A stretch of 64,000 nt of DNA from Actinoalloteichus fjordicus (GCF_001941625.1 NZ_CP016076.1:6246001-6310000), one strand, 5' to 3'. Shown: positions 28,401-38,236, numbered from the stretch's first letter. Notes: generated by a model not told the origin, from the letters alone. Numbers and translations are program-made.

Positions 28401-31178
28401 GTGGCGATTCCCGGGCCTGACACACGTGTCGTCGAATTGCGGGTGCATGGGATTCTCGGCACCACCCCGGAACGCCTCACCGACTCGGTGGCTGCGGTGG
28501 AGGTCGCAGGCGACGGCCTCGGCCGAGTGGTGCGACCCGCCGACCGGCTGCGCAGACCCGCACCTGGCCCCGTCCTCCAGACGACGGCACGTCCGGTGCC
28601 CCGCGTCGTGGAGGGCTATCTCTGGGGTCGGATGACCTCCGGCGGTCTCGCGAAGGCGGCCTGGGCGATGCTCTTCCCCTTCGCCATGGCCAATGTGGCG
28701 CACTGGATGCTGCCGCCCGCACGCCCGGACAGCAGAATCGGGTTCCTGCTGGGGCATGCGCTGCGGGCACTGCTGCGGGTGGCCGCGCTGCTGCTCACTG
28801 CACTGCTGGTCGCACAGGTCACCGTCGTGAGTCTCGACCTGATCGCCGCCCAGTGCCTCCAACCGGGCGGGGCGTGTCTCGCGGGCGTCGCGCCGGACTG
28901 GCTGCGGAGCGAGTGGGCCAGGGTCGCCGTCGGACTGATCCCGCCCGCCCTGCTCATCCTGCTGCTGCATCAGGTGGCGAAGGTCGACTGGGAGGTCAAC
29001 AAGGCGGAGGCGGGCGCATCGACCAACCCGGTCGCCGGGCTCACGGGCCTGCGGCAGGATGCACCGCCGCCGCCCGGGCAGAGTGCGGTGCTGCCGGGCG
29101 ATGCGGTCGAGGCCGATCCCGACACCCCCGCGCTGCGAGCGCTGCACACGACGGGCGCGCTGGCCACGGCGGCGGTGATGGCGACCGGCGGGCCTGCAGG
29201 CCCGATGAGCGCCACCGCCACCCAGGTCTGGCTCACGGCCGTCGTGCTGTTCCTGCTGAGTCTGGTGGGCGTCCTGCTGCTCGACGACCCGGCCCGCCCC
29301 TCGGCGGCGGCGTCACGACGGCTGCGGATGCTGCTGGGCACCGTGCCCCGCAAGCTGATCGTGACCCTGGGCATCGCGGTGCTCGCGGCCTCGGTCGTGG
29401 TCATGCGACCGCTGCCGTCGCCGTCGCCGTCCTCGATGCCCACCCAGTTCTCCGGAGACACCATCGGGCTGCTCGCCGTCGCCTTCGCTGGCTGCGTGCT
29501 GGTCTTCGCGGTGCTACTGGCACCGGCGGCCTGGGCGGCACGGCGCGGCTGGGCAGGCCGGCCGAGGAACCTGCGGCCGTGGGCGGGCGGCTGGATGGCC
29601 GCGCCGGTGCTGGGCATGTCCGGTCTCCTCGGTGCGGGCTTCGGCGCCGGGATCGCCCTCACGATCGTCGCGCTGCTCGGCACGGAGAACGTGACCCCGC
29701 CGCCCGCCTACGAGACGCTGACCGTGCTGTGGGGCGCGACGGCGGTGCTGAGCCTGCTCGCCCTCGCGGTGATCGTCCCGGTGATCCTGACGCGTCGCTG
29801 GCTGGCCGAGCACCAGGACCGGCTCGCCCCGGCCGAGGCGACCCTGCTGCACGCGGGGCGTCCCGACGACCGTCGGACCGCCGCCCGTGCCTGGTGGTGG
29901 GCGAATCTGGAGCGAGAGCATCTGCATCACGCACTGCTCGCCTTCGCGGCGCTGCTGGCGCTCGGTTCGGCGGTGGCACTGATCCAGTACGCCACCGGCG
30001 CGGACGTGCCCGAGTGGCTGGAGCCGCTCGCGGCGGTGGGCGTGATCGCACTGGCCGCGCTGGCGCTGGCCCTGATTCGGACGGTCTACCTGGCCAAGAG
30101 CAGGCCGAACACCGCGCGACTGCTCGGCGTGCTCGCGGATCTCGCCTGTTTCTGGCCGCGCGAGGCACATCCGACGGTGCCGCCGTGCTACGCGCTGAAG
30201 GTCGTTCCCGAGCTGGTGCATCGGGCTGCGGAGCACCTGCGTGACCCGGCCGCCAGGGTGGTGCTGGTCGGCCACAGCCAGGGCAGTCTGCTGGCTGCGG
30301 TCGCGGCGGGCAGACTGCTGCGGACGCTGCCGGAGTCGGACCGCAGCAGGCTGGGCCTGGTGACCGCGGGCTCACAGCTGCAGTGGGCCTATCCGCGGGC
30401 GTTCCCCGCTGTCGTGCCACACGAGTCGCTGACGGAGCTTTCCGGTTCCCTGTCGGGCCGCTGGCGGGCGTTGTGTCGCGGCACCGACGCCCTCGGCGGG
30501 GGCGTCACCACATGGAACAGGCAGGTGTACGAGGGCACCCTCATCGGCGTCGGCTTCCGGGCCGACGGCACCGAGGGTCCGCTGCCGTCGGCCACTCGAA
30601 GCCCGAGCGGGGCGCTGGTGCTCGGCGGCGACCACTGGCTGCCCGATCCGGCACGCGGCCCGTTCACCGGCAGGCGGTGGGGGCCGGGAGTGCTGGGCCA
30701 CAACGACTTCAACTCCGACCCGGAATGGGATCGCGCCGTGGCGATCGCCGCAGGCCTCGAACTGCCGCCGCGCGGTCAGGCAGGCGAGTACTCCCATCTG
30801 CTCGCGGGCGTTCGGCATCACGTGGCCGAGGCGGACGACCTCGACGACGCGCTCGACGGCGAGGCGAACAGCGAGGCCGATGTGCCGACGATCCTGGTCA
30901 CCAGGGTCGATGCGGTGCTGCCCTCGCAGGCGGAGAAGCCGGTGACGGCCCTGCCTGCGGGCAACGGCGAATCCTCGGCCGTCTCGGAGTCCGACGAGAC
31001 GGTCACTCCGCCGGACGTTCCTGCGGCGCCGGGCGCCAAGACGAGCCGGAAGGCGGCGAAGCGCAAGGTCGCGGCAGCCGTCGACGAGAACGGCGACCCG
31101 ATCGTCCCCGATGCCCCGAGGGGCAAGAGCACTCCGTGGGAGCGCGGCGGCGATCTGCCGGGCAGACGGAAGAGTTGA
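28401..31178 (+). CDS. large membrane protein with an alpha/beta-hydrolase-like (GHSQG) domain
   Basis: A 925-residue protein. The first part (VVELRVHGILGTTPERLTD) resembles the start of an esterase/lipase fold. At least eight hydrophobic segments follow (for example ALLRVAALLLTALLVAQVTVV, VWLTAVVLFLLSLVGVLLL, AALALALIRTVYLA). Near residue 610 comes VVLVGHSQGSLLAAVAAG, a textbook nucleophile elbow, then a long soluble stretch with GHNDFNSDPEWD and a charged Lys/Glu/Pro-rich tail. The likely start is GTG 28401 with AGGAAGG 9 nt upstream; the frame opens earlier. I do not recognise the family; a membrane-embedded lipid esterase is possible but unproven. Confidence 0.8.
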   Translation: MAIPGPDTRVVELRVHGILGTTPERLTDSVAAVEVAGDGLGRVVRPADRLRRPAPGPVLQTTARPVPRVVEGYLWGRMTSGGLAKAAWAMLFPFAMANVAHWMLPPARPDSRIGFLLGHALRALLRVAALLLTALLVAQVTVVSLDLIAAQCLQPGGACLAGVAPDWLRSEWARVAVGLIPPALLILLLHQVAKVDWEVNKAEAGASTNPVAGLTGLRQDAPPPPGQSAVLPGDAVEADPDTPALRALHTTGALATAAVMATGGPAGPMSATATQVWLTAVVLFLLSLVGVLLLDDPARPSAAASRRLRMLLGTVPRKLIVTLGIAVLAASVVVMRPLPSPSPSSMPTQFSGDTIGLLAVAFAGCVLVFAVLLAPAAWAARRGWAGRPRNLRPWAGGWMAAPVLGMSGLLGAGFGAGIALTIVALLGTENVTPPPAYETLTVLWGATAVLSLLALAVIVPVILTRRWLAEHQDRLAPAEATLLHAGRPDDRRTAARAWWWANLEREHLHHALLAFAALLALGSAVALIQYATGADVPEWLEPLAAVGVIALAALALALIRTVYLAKSRPNTARLLGVLADLACFWPREAHPTVPPCYALKVVPELVHRAAEHLRDPAARVVLVGHSQGSLLAAVAAGRLLRTLPESDRSRLGLVTAGSQLQWAYPRAFPAVVPHESLTELSGSLSGRWRALCRGTDALGGGVTTWNRQVYEGTLIGVGFRADGTEGPLPSATRSPSGALVLGGDHWLPDPARGPFTGRRWGPGVLGHNDFNSDPEWDRAVAIAAGLELPPRGQAGEYSHLLAGVRHHVAEADDLDDALDGEANSEADVPTILVTRVDAVLPSQAEKPVTALPAGNGESSAVSESDETVTPPDVPAAPGAKTSRKAAKRKVAAAVDENGDPIVPDAPRGKSTPWERGGDLPGRRKS

Positions 31179-31433
31179 GTCCGGTTCGTCCGAGTCTGGA
31201 GGCGTGCCGTCGCGCGCAGGCGGCCGCCCGACGCGGGCGCGGACTCTCCCCTGTCTACCGGCGATGCGGCTGCTTCGCCTCCCACTGCCGTCCGGGCGGC
31301 CGACGCGCTGCCCGGACGCCGTCGGGCGCGCTCGATCTGCGCCGAGCAGTCGACGACCGGTCAGCTGCTGCGGTGTCGGCCGCCCCGTCTCGGTCGGTGC
31401 GGGCCAAGAGCCCGCGGCAGGTCGCCACCGGGC

Positions 31434-32951
31434 TCATCGACCTGCGGACCCGCCCGCAGTCTGATCCTCTTCGCGCTGCCTGCGACCGAGCACGGAATGC
31501 CGTCGGCCGTAGACGAAGTAGACGAGCACGCCAAGGGCCATCCACACCAGGAACCGGACCCAGGTCAGCGCGGTGAGGTTCAGCATGAGCCAGATGCAGG
31601 CCAGGATCGCCAGGATCGGCACCAGGGGCACCAGCGGAGCGCGGAAGCCGCGCTTCAGATCCGGTCGGGTCCGGCGCAGCACGATGACGCCCGCCGAGAC
31701 GAGGATGAAGGCGAACAGCGTCCCGACGTTGACCATCTCCTCCAGCGTGCCTGCCGGGAAGAAGCCCGCGACCACGGCCACCACGCCGCCGACCAGCAGC
31801 GTGGAGCGGACCGGAGTGCCTCGGGAGCCGGTCGGCGAGAGCACCTTCGGCACCAGCCCGTCCCGAGACATCGCGAAGAGCACGCGCACCTGGCCGATCA
31901 TCATGACCATCACCACGGTCGTCAGCCCCGCGAGCGCGCCGACGGAGATCACCGCCGCCGCCCAGTCCACGCCGTTCGCGGCGAAGGCGGTCGCCAAGGT
32001 CGCGTCATCACCGCCGGGCGGCGTCGCCAGCTCCGTGTAGGGCTGCATCCCGGTGAGGACCAGCGCGACCAGCACGTACAGGACCGTGACGATCGCCAGG
32101 GAGCCGAGGATGCCCCGAGGTACGTCGCGTTGCGGGTTCCGCGTCTCCTCGGCCGTCGTGGCGACCACGTCGAACCCGATGAAGGCGAAGAAGACGATCG
32201 AGGCACCCGCCAGCAGGCCGAAGATCCCGTAGGTGCTGGTCTCCATGCCGAAGAACAACGACAGCAGCGACTGGTCCAGCCCGCCTGCCGCCGTCGAGCT
32301 GTCGGCGGCGGGCGGGATGAACGGCGTGTAGTTCTCGGCTCGCACATACGCGGCGCCGACCACGATCACCAGGATGACGACGGCGACCTTGATCGCGGTG
32401 ATCACCTGGCTGACCCGCGAGGACAGCTTGGTGCCCAGGACGAGAACGGTGGTCAGTCCCGCGACGAGCAGCACCGCACCCCAGTCGAACGCCACGCCAC
32501 CCAGCGAGACCTGCGTCGGCACGTCGAGGCCGATCAGCGCGAAGATCTCACGGAGGTAGTCCGACCAGCCCTTGCTCACCACGGCGGCCGCCAGGGCGAA
32601 CTCCAGGATGAGGTCCCAGCCGATGATCCAGGCGAGGAACTCGCCGAAGGTGGCATAGGAGAAGGTGTACGCCGAGCCTGCCACCGGAAGCGTCGACGCG
32701 AACTCGGCATAGCAGAGCGCCGCGAGACCGCAGGTCACGGCGGCCAGCACGAAGGACAACGACACCGAAGGGCCCGCGATGTTGCCCGCCGTGCGGGCGG
32801 CGAGCGTGAAGATGCCCGCACCGACGACGACGGCCACCCCGAAGACCATCAGGTCCCAGGCCGTCAGCTCCTTGCGGAGTCTGCTGCCCGGCTCGTCGGT
32901 GTCCGCGATCGACTGCTCGACCGACTTGATCCGCTTCAGGCCGCGTGGCAT
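31434..32951 (-). CDS. APC superfamily amino acid permease (cationic amino acid transporter-like)
   Basis: A 505-residue transporter with about 12 hydrophobic segments. The conserved first-helix motif VVVGAGIFTLAARTAGNIAGP and FFAFIGFDVVATTAEETRNPQRDVPRGI identify the CAT/YhdG branch of the APC family, which exchanges or imports amino acids by cation symport. The specific substrate cannot be read off. The ATG at 32951 has a purine-rich GGAGGGCGAGGAG just upstream. It follows manA on the same strand after 165 bp; a similar permease near manA is known in mycobacteria (from memory). Confidence 0.92.
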   Translation of the reverse strand: MPRGLKRIKSVEQSIADTDEPGSRLRKELTAWDLMVFGVAVVVGAGIFTLAARTAGNIAGPSVSLSFVLAAVTCGLAALCYAEFASTLPVAGSAYTFSYATFGEFLAWIIGWDLILEFALAAAVVSKGWSDYLREIFALIGLDVPTQVSLGGVAFDWGAVLLVAGLTTVLVLGTKLSSRVSQVITAIKVAVVILVIVVGAAYVRAENYTPFIPPAADSSTAAGGLDQSLLSLFFGMETSTYGIFGLLAGASIVFFAFIGFDVVATTAEETRNPQRDVPRGILGSLAIVTVLYVLVALVLTGMQPYTELATPPGGDDATLATAFAANGVDWAAAVISVGALAGLTTVVMVMMIGQVRVLFAMSRDGLVPKVLSPTGSRGTPVRSTLLVGGVVAVVAGFFPAGTLEEMVNVGTLFAFILVSAGVIVLRRTRPDLKRGFRAPLVPLVPILAILACIWLMLNLTALTWVRFLVWMALGVLVYFVYGRRHSVLGRRQREEDQTAGGSAGR

Positions 32952-33116
32952 CTCCTCGCCCTCCCTGCGCTGCTCGTCCCGGCCATGTGAGCCGGAGACG
33001 GGGTATTCCCATGGTGGGAAATTGACGAACAGGGAGCAGTCTCGCAGTCCTCGGCGCCCCAGGCCCGATCAGCCCCGCGTGTCGAGTCGCACGCGTCTGG
33101 CGCGGGCCGGCCGGGC

Positions 33117-34391
33117 TCAGACCGGCGCGGTGGCGTGGAAGAGCTGAGTGCGTCCTTCCTCGTCGTGTTCCACCGGCACGACCTCCACCGCCGGATCGAC
33201 GGCCGCGAGCCAGACGGCCTGCCCACGCGAGATCGTCAACGTGCCGCCGTCCTCGGCCAGCAGTCGCACTCGGCCTGCCGTGCAGAGCAGCACCTGCGGG
33301 CCGACCGGCTCCAGCCGCACCGTGAGATCCTCGGCACGGTCGCCGACGCCGTCAGACGCGGCGAGGGCACCGGCATCGGAGTTCCAGTCCAGGCGGGACA
33401 GCTCGAACTCGGACGCCTCGGTGGGATAGACGGTGACGCGTTCCCGCCGCCGGTCACCGGTCAGGACGGGCATGTCGCCGCCCCGGAAGTCGAGCACCCG
33501 CATCAGCTCCGGCACGTCGACGTGCTTCGGGGTCAGTCCGCCGCGCAGCACGTTGTCCGAGTTGGCCATGATCTCCACGCCGGTCCCCCGCAGGTAGCTG
33601 TGCAGATTCCCCGCAGGCAGGTACAAGGCCTCCCCCGGGGCCAGCACGACGCGATTGAGCAGCAGCGCGGCGAGCACTCCGGCGTCGCCGGGATACGCCT
33701 CGCCCAACTCCAGCACCGTTCGGCACTCGCGGTCGAAACGACCGTGCGCCTGGACGTGTCGGATGCAGCCGTCCAGCACCGGCGGCAGCAGCGCGTCGAC
33801 CGCCCCCTGCGGCAGGGTGATCAGAGTGGTGAACAACGCCCGCAGTCCCTCGGGGCCAGGGACGGCGGCCAGCAGGTCGACGTAGTGGGCCAGCTGCGGA
33901 ACATCGAGCGCGGCGAGCAGCTCCACCGTCCGCGTCGCATCTCGGAAGCCCGCCAACGCGTGGAATTCGGTCAGAGCGCAGATCAGCTCCGGTTTATGGT
34001 TGCGATCCCGATAGTTGCGGTCGGACGCGTCCAGCGGCACGCCTGCGGCCTCTTCCCTGGCGAAGCCCTCGGCGGCCTGTTCCGCGGAGGGATGCGCCTG
34101 CAGACTCAGGGGTTCGTCGGCGGCGAGCACCTTCATCAGGAAGGGCAGCCGACCGCCCCAGCGCTGCGCGCAGGCCTTGCCGAGCTGACTGTGCGGATCG
34201 GCATGCAGGACTTCGACGAGCGCGGCTTCGGACCCGTCCGCACGGACGAGGGTCGAGGAGTCGGAGGGGTGTGCGCCGAGCCAGAGTTCGGCCTCGGGGT
34301 GCGGTGCGGGCACCGGCTGGCCCAGCAGGGCGGAGATGGCGGTCCGAGACCCCCAGGCGTAGGGACGCACGGGGTTGCGCAGCAGGTCCAC
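33117..34391 (-). CDS. manA: mannose-6-phosphate isomerase, class I
   Basis: The zinc-dependent cupin enzyme interconverts fructose-6-P and mannose-6-P, feeding GDP-mannose, mannolipids and glycans. Metal ligands are visible in LSLQAHPSAEQA (Gln, His), HKPELICAL (Glu) and AGNLHSYLRGTGVEIMANSDN (His); the family N-terminus is NPVRPYAWGSRTAI. At 424 residues it is standard for type I PMI. It is the last of the tightly spaced manB, Trm112-like, TobH-like and manA genes, consistent with a mannose activation operon. Confidence 0.95.
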   Translation of the reverse strand: MDLLRNPVRPYAWGSRTAISALLGQPVPAPHPEAELWLGAHPSDSSTLVRADGSEAALVEVLHADPHSQLGKACAQRWGGRLPFLMKVLAADEPLSLQAHPSAEQAAEGFAREEAAGVPLDASDRNYRDRNHKPELICALTEFHALAGFRDATRTVELLAALDVPQLAHYVDLLAAVPGPEGLRALFTTLITLPQGAVDALLPPVLDGCIRHVQAHGRFDRECRTVLELGEAYPGDAGVLAALLLNRVVLAPGEALYLPAGNLHSYLRGTGVEIMANSDNVLRGGLTPKHVDVPELMRVLDFRGGDMPVLTGDRRRERVTVYPTEASEFELSRLDWNSDAGALAASDGVGDRAEDLTVRLEPVGPQVLLCTAGRVRLLAEDGGTLTISRGQAVWLAAVDPAVEVVPVEHDEEGRTQLFHATAPV

Positions 34392-34461
34392 TTCGGTCTC
34401 TCGTTCCCTCGTCTGCGGTCAACAAGACTGACGTGTGAGCGATGCGCGCCTGGCAGGCAGG

Positions 34462-35574
34462 TCAGCGACCTGCTCCGGCCAGCTCTCCCGAGCCGCCCAG
34501 CGCGCCGGTGGCCAAACCGAGGTACACGGCGCAGAGGTCGAATCTGGCCGCCAGGGACAGGGCGCCGAGCACGTCGCCGTCGCTGCCCGCACGGCTGTCG
34601 AGGTCCGTCTCGGGGGACACGACGTCGCCGCCGGGCACGGTCTCGCCAGCCTGCCGCGCCAAGGCCATGGCCTCGTCGCCGCGCTGGATCGACAGCAGAA
34701 GCACCCTGGGGCGCGGCGCGACCTGATCGTCGGGGTCGGCGAAGATGTCGAGACTCTGTGCCTGCCCGGCCACCGCGCGGTACAGCGCGGGACGTCGGAC
34801 GGCGTTCTGATAGTCGCCTGCGTCGGCGACGAGGCCGCTGAAGGACGCCAGCGAGTGGGCGGCATGGGTCGCCACCGCCGTCGCCACCGGGTCCAGGCCC
34901 CAGAGCAGCGGAATCCGATCGGACAGCCGCAGGGCCAGCGTCTTCGCGGGGTTCACGAAGGTCTCGTGGACCGGATGGTCGCGTTCGGCCTCGCGGTCCA
35001 CGCCGTCGGCGACGCGGTCGAGGTCGACCGAGAACAGGTTCAGGGCACGGGCGGCGAGCAGGCCGCCGGTGACGGCCCTGGGCAGGCTCAGCCCGGCAGG
35101 CGCCGTGACCCTCGGGAACAGCAGCACCGAGGACCCGGAGGCCGCCGCCGCGACCGGCCCGTCCTCCGGCAGCGTCAGGAGCAGCCGGGCTCCCCGGCGA
35201 GCGGCGCGATACACCGACTCCGCCAACGGCCGGTCGTACCCGTCCTCGATATGGCCGACCACGACGTCCAGCGGGCCGACCCAGGCGGGCACGAGGTCGG
35301 CGAGGACGACGGGAACCGGGCAGGTCGGGCCGAGCAGCGCCGACAGCAGTCGCGAGGCGGTCGCACCGACGGCGGAGCGACAGAGCAGCACCAACGCCCT
35401 CGGCCGGTCCTCGATACGGGCCGCGAGGTCGGCCTCCACCGCGCTCTCCTGCGTCGAGCGGATCTGCGCACCCGCCGTCGCGCCGCCGCGCAGCAGACCG
35501 ACGGCGTCGGCCTGCTGCAGCAGTGCGGCGTCGTCGAGCACCTCGCCGAGGTCTCGGTCGAGCATCTCGATCAC
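34462..35574 (-). CDS. TobH-like/phosphosugar isomerase-like (SIS fold) protein
   Basis: A 370-residue protein resembling the mycobacterial protein encoded between manA and manB (Rv3256c, from memory), often labelled TobH or a phosphoglucose isomerase-like protein. Its middle part (DVVVGHIEDGYDRPLAESVYRAARRGARLLLT) reads like a SIS sugar-phosphate binding domain, and PLLWGLDPVATAVATHAAHSLASFSG is characteristic of the C-terminal half. Its ATG overlaps the stop of the Trm112-like gene (ATGA), so it is coupled. The substrate is unproven; the context suggests hexose-6-phosphate handling. Confidence 0.8.
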   Translation of the reverse strand: MIEMLDRDLGEVLDDAALLQQADAVGLLRGGATAGAQIRSTQESAVEADLAARIEDRPRALVLLCRSAVGATASRLLSALLGPTCPVPVVLADLVPAWVGPLDVVVGHIEDGYDRPLAESVYRAARRGARLLLTLPEDGPVAAAASGSSVLLFPRVTAPAGLSLPRAVTGGLLAARALNLFSVDLDRVADGVDREAERDHPVHETFVNPAKTLALRLSDRIPLLWGLDPVATAVATHAAHSLASFSGLVADAGDYQNAVRRPALYRAVAGQAQSLDIFADPDDQVAPRPRVLLLSIQRGDEAMALARQAGETVPGGDVVSPETDLDSRAGSDGDVLGALSLAARFDLCAVYLGLATGALGGSGELAGAGR

Positions 35575-35807
35575 CTGCTCGTCGAGACCCCGTCGGTCGA
35601 GCCGGAGGGCGGCGTGCCGGGACCGGGGACCGCTTCGTCAAGCAGCAGCACCGGAATGCCCTCCTGGACCGGGAACCGACGGTCGCAGCTCGTACAGGTC
35701 AGCATGTCGGCCTCGGAGTCCTCCGGGGTACCGACCAGGAGCGCACCGTGCTCCGCGCACGGGCAGGCGAGAATCTCCAGAAGTCGAGCGTCAAGGGTGA
35801 CGGACAC
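35571..35807 (-). CDS. Trm112 family protein
   Basis: A 78-residue zinc-ribbon-like protein: ILACPCAEHGALLV, LTCTSCDRRFPVQEGIPVLLLDEAV. The GIPVLL ending and spaced cysteines are typical of Trm112-like proteins, which activate partner methyltransferases in some bacteria and are found beside manB in actinobacteria. A GTG start with AGGAGG 4-5 nt upstream. Its stop overlaps the TobH-like start. Confidence 0.88.
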   Translation of the reverse strand: MSVTLDARLLEILACPCAEHGALLVGTPEDSEADMLTCTSCDRRFPVQEGIPVLLLDEAVPGPGTPPSGSTDGVSTSR

Positions 35808-35862
35808 GGTTCCTCCTAGCCGGTTGAAGATCAGCGATGCTGCCCGCTCTCGTTCGCCGCGG

Positions 35863-37212
35863 TCAACCGCGGACGATCGAGAGGACCTCGTCTCGCAGTC
35901 GGGCCATCTCGGCGTCGCCTGGCCCCTCCACGTTCAGCCGCAGCAGCGGCTCGGTGTTGGAGGGACGCAGATTGAACCAGGAGCCGTCGGCCACCTCCAC
36001 GGTGAGTCCGTCGAGCTCGTCGACCGTGGTGCCCTCACGTTCGAGGAAGGTCGCCTTGACCTGGGCCATGCGCTGATCGGGCTCGGCCACCGTGGAGTTG
36101 ACCTCGCCCGAGGCGGTGTAGCGGCTGAACTCGCGGGTGAGCTCCGACAGCGGGTCGGCCTGCTCGCCCAGCGCGGCCAGGACGTGCATCGCCGCCAGCA
36201 TGCCGGTGTCGGCACGCCAGAAGTCGCGGAAGTAGTAGTGGGCGGAGTGCTCGCCGCCGAAGATCGCACCGGTCTCGGCCATGCTCTGCTTGATGAAGGA
36301 GTGCCCGACCCTCGTGCGCACCGGGCTGCCGCCGTGCTCCGCGACGATCTCCGGGACGGCCTTGGAGGTGATCAGGTTGTGGATGATCACTCCGCCGGGG
36401 TCCTTGGCCAGTTCGCGCACGGCCACCAGCGCGGTGACGGCGCTCGGCGAGACCGGGTCGCCGTTCTCGTCGACCACGAAGCAGCGGTCGGCGTCGCCGT
36501 CGAAGGCCAGCCCCGCATCGGCGCCGATCTCGCGGACCTTGGCCTGAAGGTCGACGATGTTCGCCGGGTCGAGGGGGTTCGCCTCGTGGTTGGGGAAGCT
36601 GCCGTCCAGCTCGAAGTACAGCGGGACGATGGTCAGCGGCAGGTCGCCGAAGACCTCGGGGACGGTGTGACCGCCCATGCCGTTGCCCGCGTCGACCACG
36701 ACGGTCAGCGGCCGGGAACCGGACAGGTCGACCAGTTCGTGCAGGTAGGCGGCGTAGTCGGCGAGCAGCTCACGGTGGCTGATCGAGCCGTGACGCCCGA
36801 CGAAGCCGGGGATGCCCTTCTCGACCATGTCTCGGATCTCGGCCAGCCCGCTGTCCTGACCGACCGGCGCGGCACCCGCCCGACAGAGCTTGATCCCGTT
36901 GTACTTCGCCGGGTTGTGGCTCGCGGTGAACATCGCGCCGGGCACGTCGAGCCGACCCGATGCGAAGTACAGGAGATCGGTGCTGGCCAGCCCGATGTCG
37001 ACGACGTCGACGCCCTGGCCGGTGACGCCCTCGGCGAAGGCGGCGGACAGTCTCGGCGAGGAGTCGCGCATGTCGTGACCGACGGCGATCGTGGGGCCGC
37101 CGACGAGCCGGGCGAAGGCGGCGCCGATGTCCCGGACGACGACCTCGTCGAGCTCCTCGTCGACCACGCCTCGGATGTCATACGCCTTGACGATGCCGGA
37201 CAGGTCGTGCAC
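35863..37212 (-). CDS. manB: phosphomannomutase/phosphoglucomutase
   Basis: It interconverts mannose-6-P and mannose-1-P (possibly also glucose phosphates) for GDP-mannose. The phosphoserine loop FTASHNPAKYNGIK, metal loop FDGDADRCF, sugar-binding GGEHSAHYYFRDF and phosphate loop RPSNTEPLLRLNVEG are all present in about 449 residues. The GTG at 37212 (VHDLSGIVKAYDIRG) has GGGAGAG 5 nt upstream; the open frame before it is not coding. It is the first gene of the mannose block. Confidence 0.95.
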   Translation of the reverse strand: MHDLSGIVKAYDIRGVVDEELDEVVVRDIGAAFARLVGGPTIAVGHDMRDSSPRLSAAFAEGVTGQGVDVVDIGLASTDLLYFASGRLDVPGAMFTASHNPAKYNGIKLCRAGAAPVGQDSGLAEIRDMVEKGIPGFVGRHGSISHRELLADYAAYLHELVDLSGSRPLTVVVDAGNGMGGHTVPEVFGDLPLTIVPLYFELDGSFPNHEANPLDPANIVDLQAKVREIGADAGLAFDGDADRCFVVDENGDPVSPSAVTALVAVRELAKDPGGVIIHNLITSKAVPEIVAEHGGSPVRTRVGHSFIKQSMAETGAIFGGEHSAHYYFRDFWRADTGMLAAMHVLAALGEQADPLSELTREFSRYTASGEVNSTVAEPDQRMAQVKATFLEREGTTVDELDGLTVEVADGSWFNLRPSNTEPLLRLNVEGPGDAEMARLRDEVLSIVRG

Positions 37213-37629
37213 GCCACTCTCCCTCGTCTGCGGGCCCGCCTGGTGTCGGCGACCCTGCCTATCGCAGCCTACCGGCGACACCTCCCCCACCGCGTGGGTC
37301 GGTGCGGTCCGTGATCGACAGGTGACGCCCGCGAGAGGTCGGCGGGCCTTCCACCCGGCGGAACGGCATCGGGCGAACTGCCGGGCCTGAGACGCCAGCA
37401 CCGGCGCTCACCTGCGGCGACGACGGGACACGAGCGTCGCGGGAGCCTTCCTCGACGGCTCGTCCCGCCAGTACGGCGAGATCGTCGGCAGGTCGAGGCT
37501 CTCTTGGGCAGGCATGCGAGCCAGGCATGCGAACGAGGCATGGGGCCCGGATGCACGCGGGACGTCTGAGGCCTGAGGTCTGAGGCCGACAGGACCGCCG
37601 CCGCGCCGAGCCGGGGCGCCGTCGCCCGG
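37213..37629. other. intergenic region upstream of manB
   Basis: About 415 nt with no supported gene. It carries short imperfect repeats: GGCATGCGA-like units at 37510-37545 and three CTGAGG units at 37565-37586. The manB promoter should lie near 37213-37300 but is not identifiable by eye. Confidence 0.4.
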
Positions 37630-38106
37630 TCAGGACTCGCCGTCGACCACGTCGGGATCGAGACCGAGGTAGCTGGCGACCTGCTCCACCAGCACGTCGT
37701 GCACCAGGTCGGAGAGGTCGATCCCGTCCTGCGCCCTGGCCTCCAGCGGGCGCCGGTAGAGCACGATGCGCGCTCTCGTCGGCACGCCTCGCCGATCGAC
37801 GCCCGCCGGGATCAGCCGCGCGAGCGGCACCCGGCCGTCTTCGACCACGTCAACGCCCTGCTCCGCCTCGGTGTGCGGCTCGACGTTCAACTCGGGGACG
37901 TCGTCGACCGCCACGTCCAACTGGGTCAGCTCGGTACGCCACCGCTGCTCCAGCGGCTCGAGGGCCTCCAGGACCAGGGCGTCGAACTTCTCCGATCGAC
38001 TCCGTGCGGCGGGAGTCGACGGCGGATACAGTGCGCCCCGAAGACCTCGTCCTCGGCGGTCTCGACGGGACCGCGTCCGTCGCTGATATCCGTGCGCTGC
38101 GACCAC
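37630..38106 (-). CDS. metallopeptidase (zincin_1) family protein with degenerate active site
   Basis: A 158-residue protein of the small zincin-like family found beside manB and whiB in actinobacteria. The family motif is a HExxH in a segment ending with GLD; the aligned segment here is LVHDVLVEQVASYLGLDPDVVD, so the zinc-binding residues are replaced (EQVAS in place of HExxH). Conserved upstream parts (SEKFDALVLEALEPL, RARIVLYRRPLEARA) support the family. It is probably not a peptidase. GTG start at 38106, divergent from the DUF3499 gene. Confidence 0.78.
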   Translation of the reverse strand: MVAAHGYQRRTRSRRDRRGRGLRGALYPPSTPAARSRSEKFDALVLEALEPLEQRWRTELTQLDVAVDDVPELNVEPHTEAEQGVDVVEDGRVPLARLIPAGVDRRGVPTRARIVLYRRPLEARAQDGIDLSDLVHDVLVEQVASYLGLDPDVVDGES

Positions 38107-38236
38107 GGCGCCGAGGGTACGCCGTGCGCGGCGAGTGCTGCGGCGGGCCGAGAACAGACCAGGTTGCGGCTACCTGGAAGATGTCACGGACAAGTGTCAT
38201 CCGCGTGGCTGCTACGCGGTGAGGAAGAAGGGCGCT

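Noticed and set aside
38135-38236. Longer N-terminus for the DUF3499 protein
   Set aside because: The extra residues are not family-like, and a ribosome binding site precedes ATG 38237.
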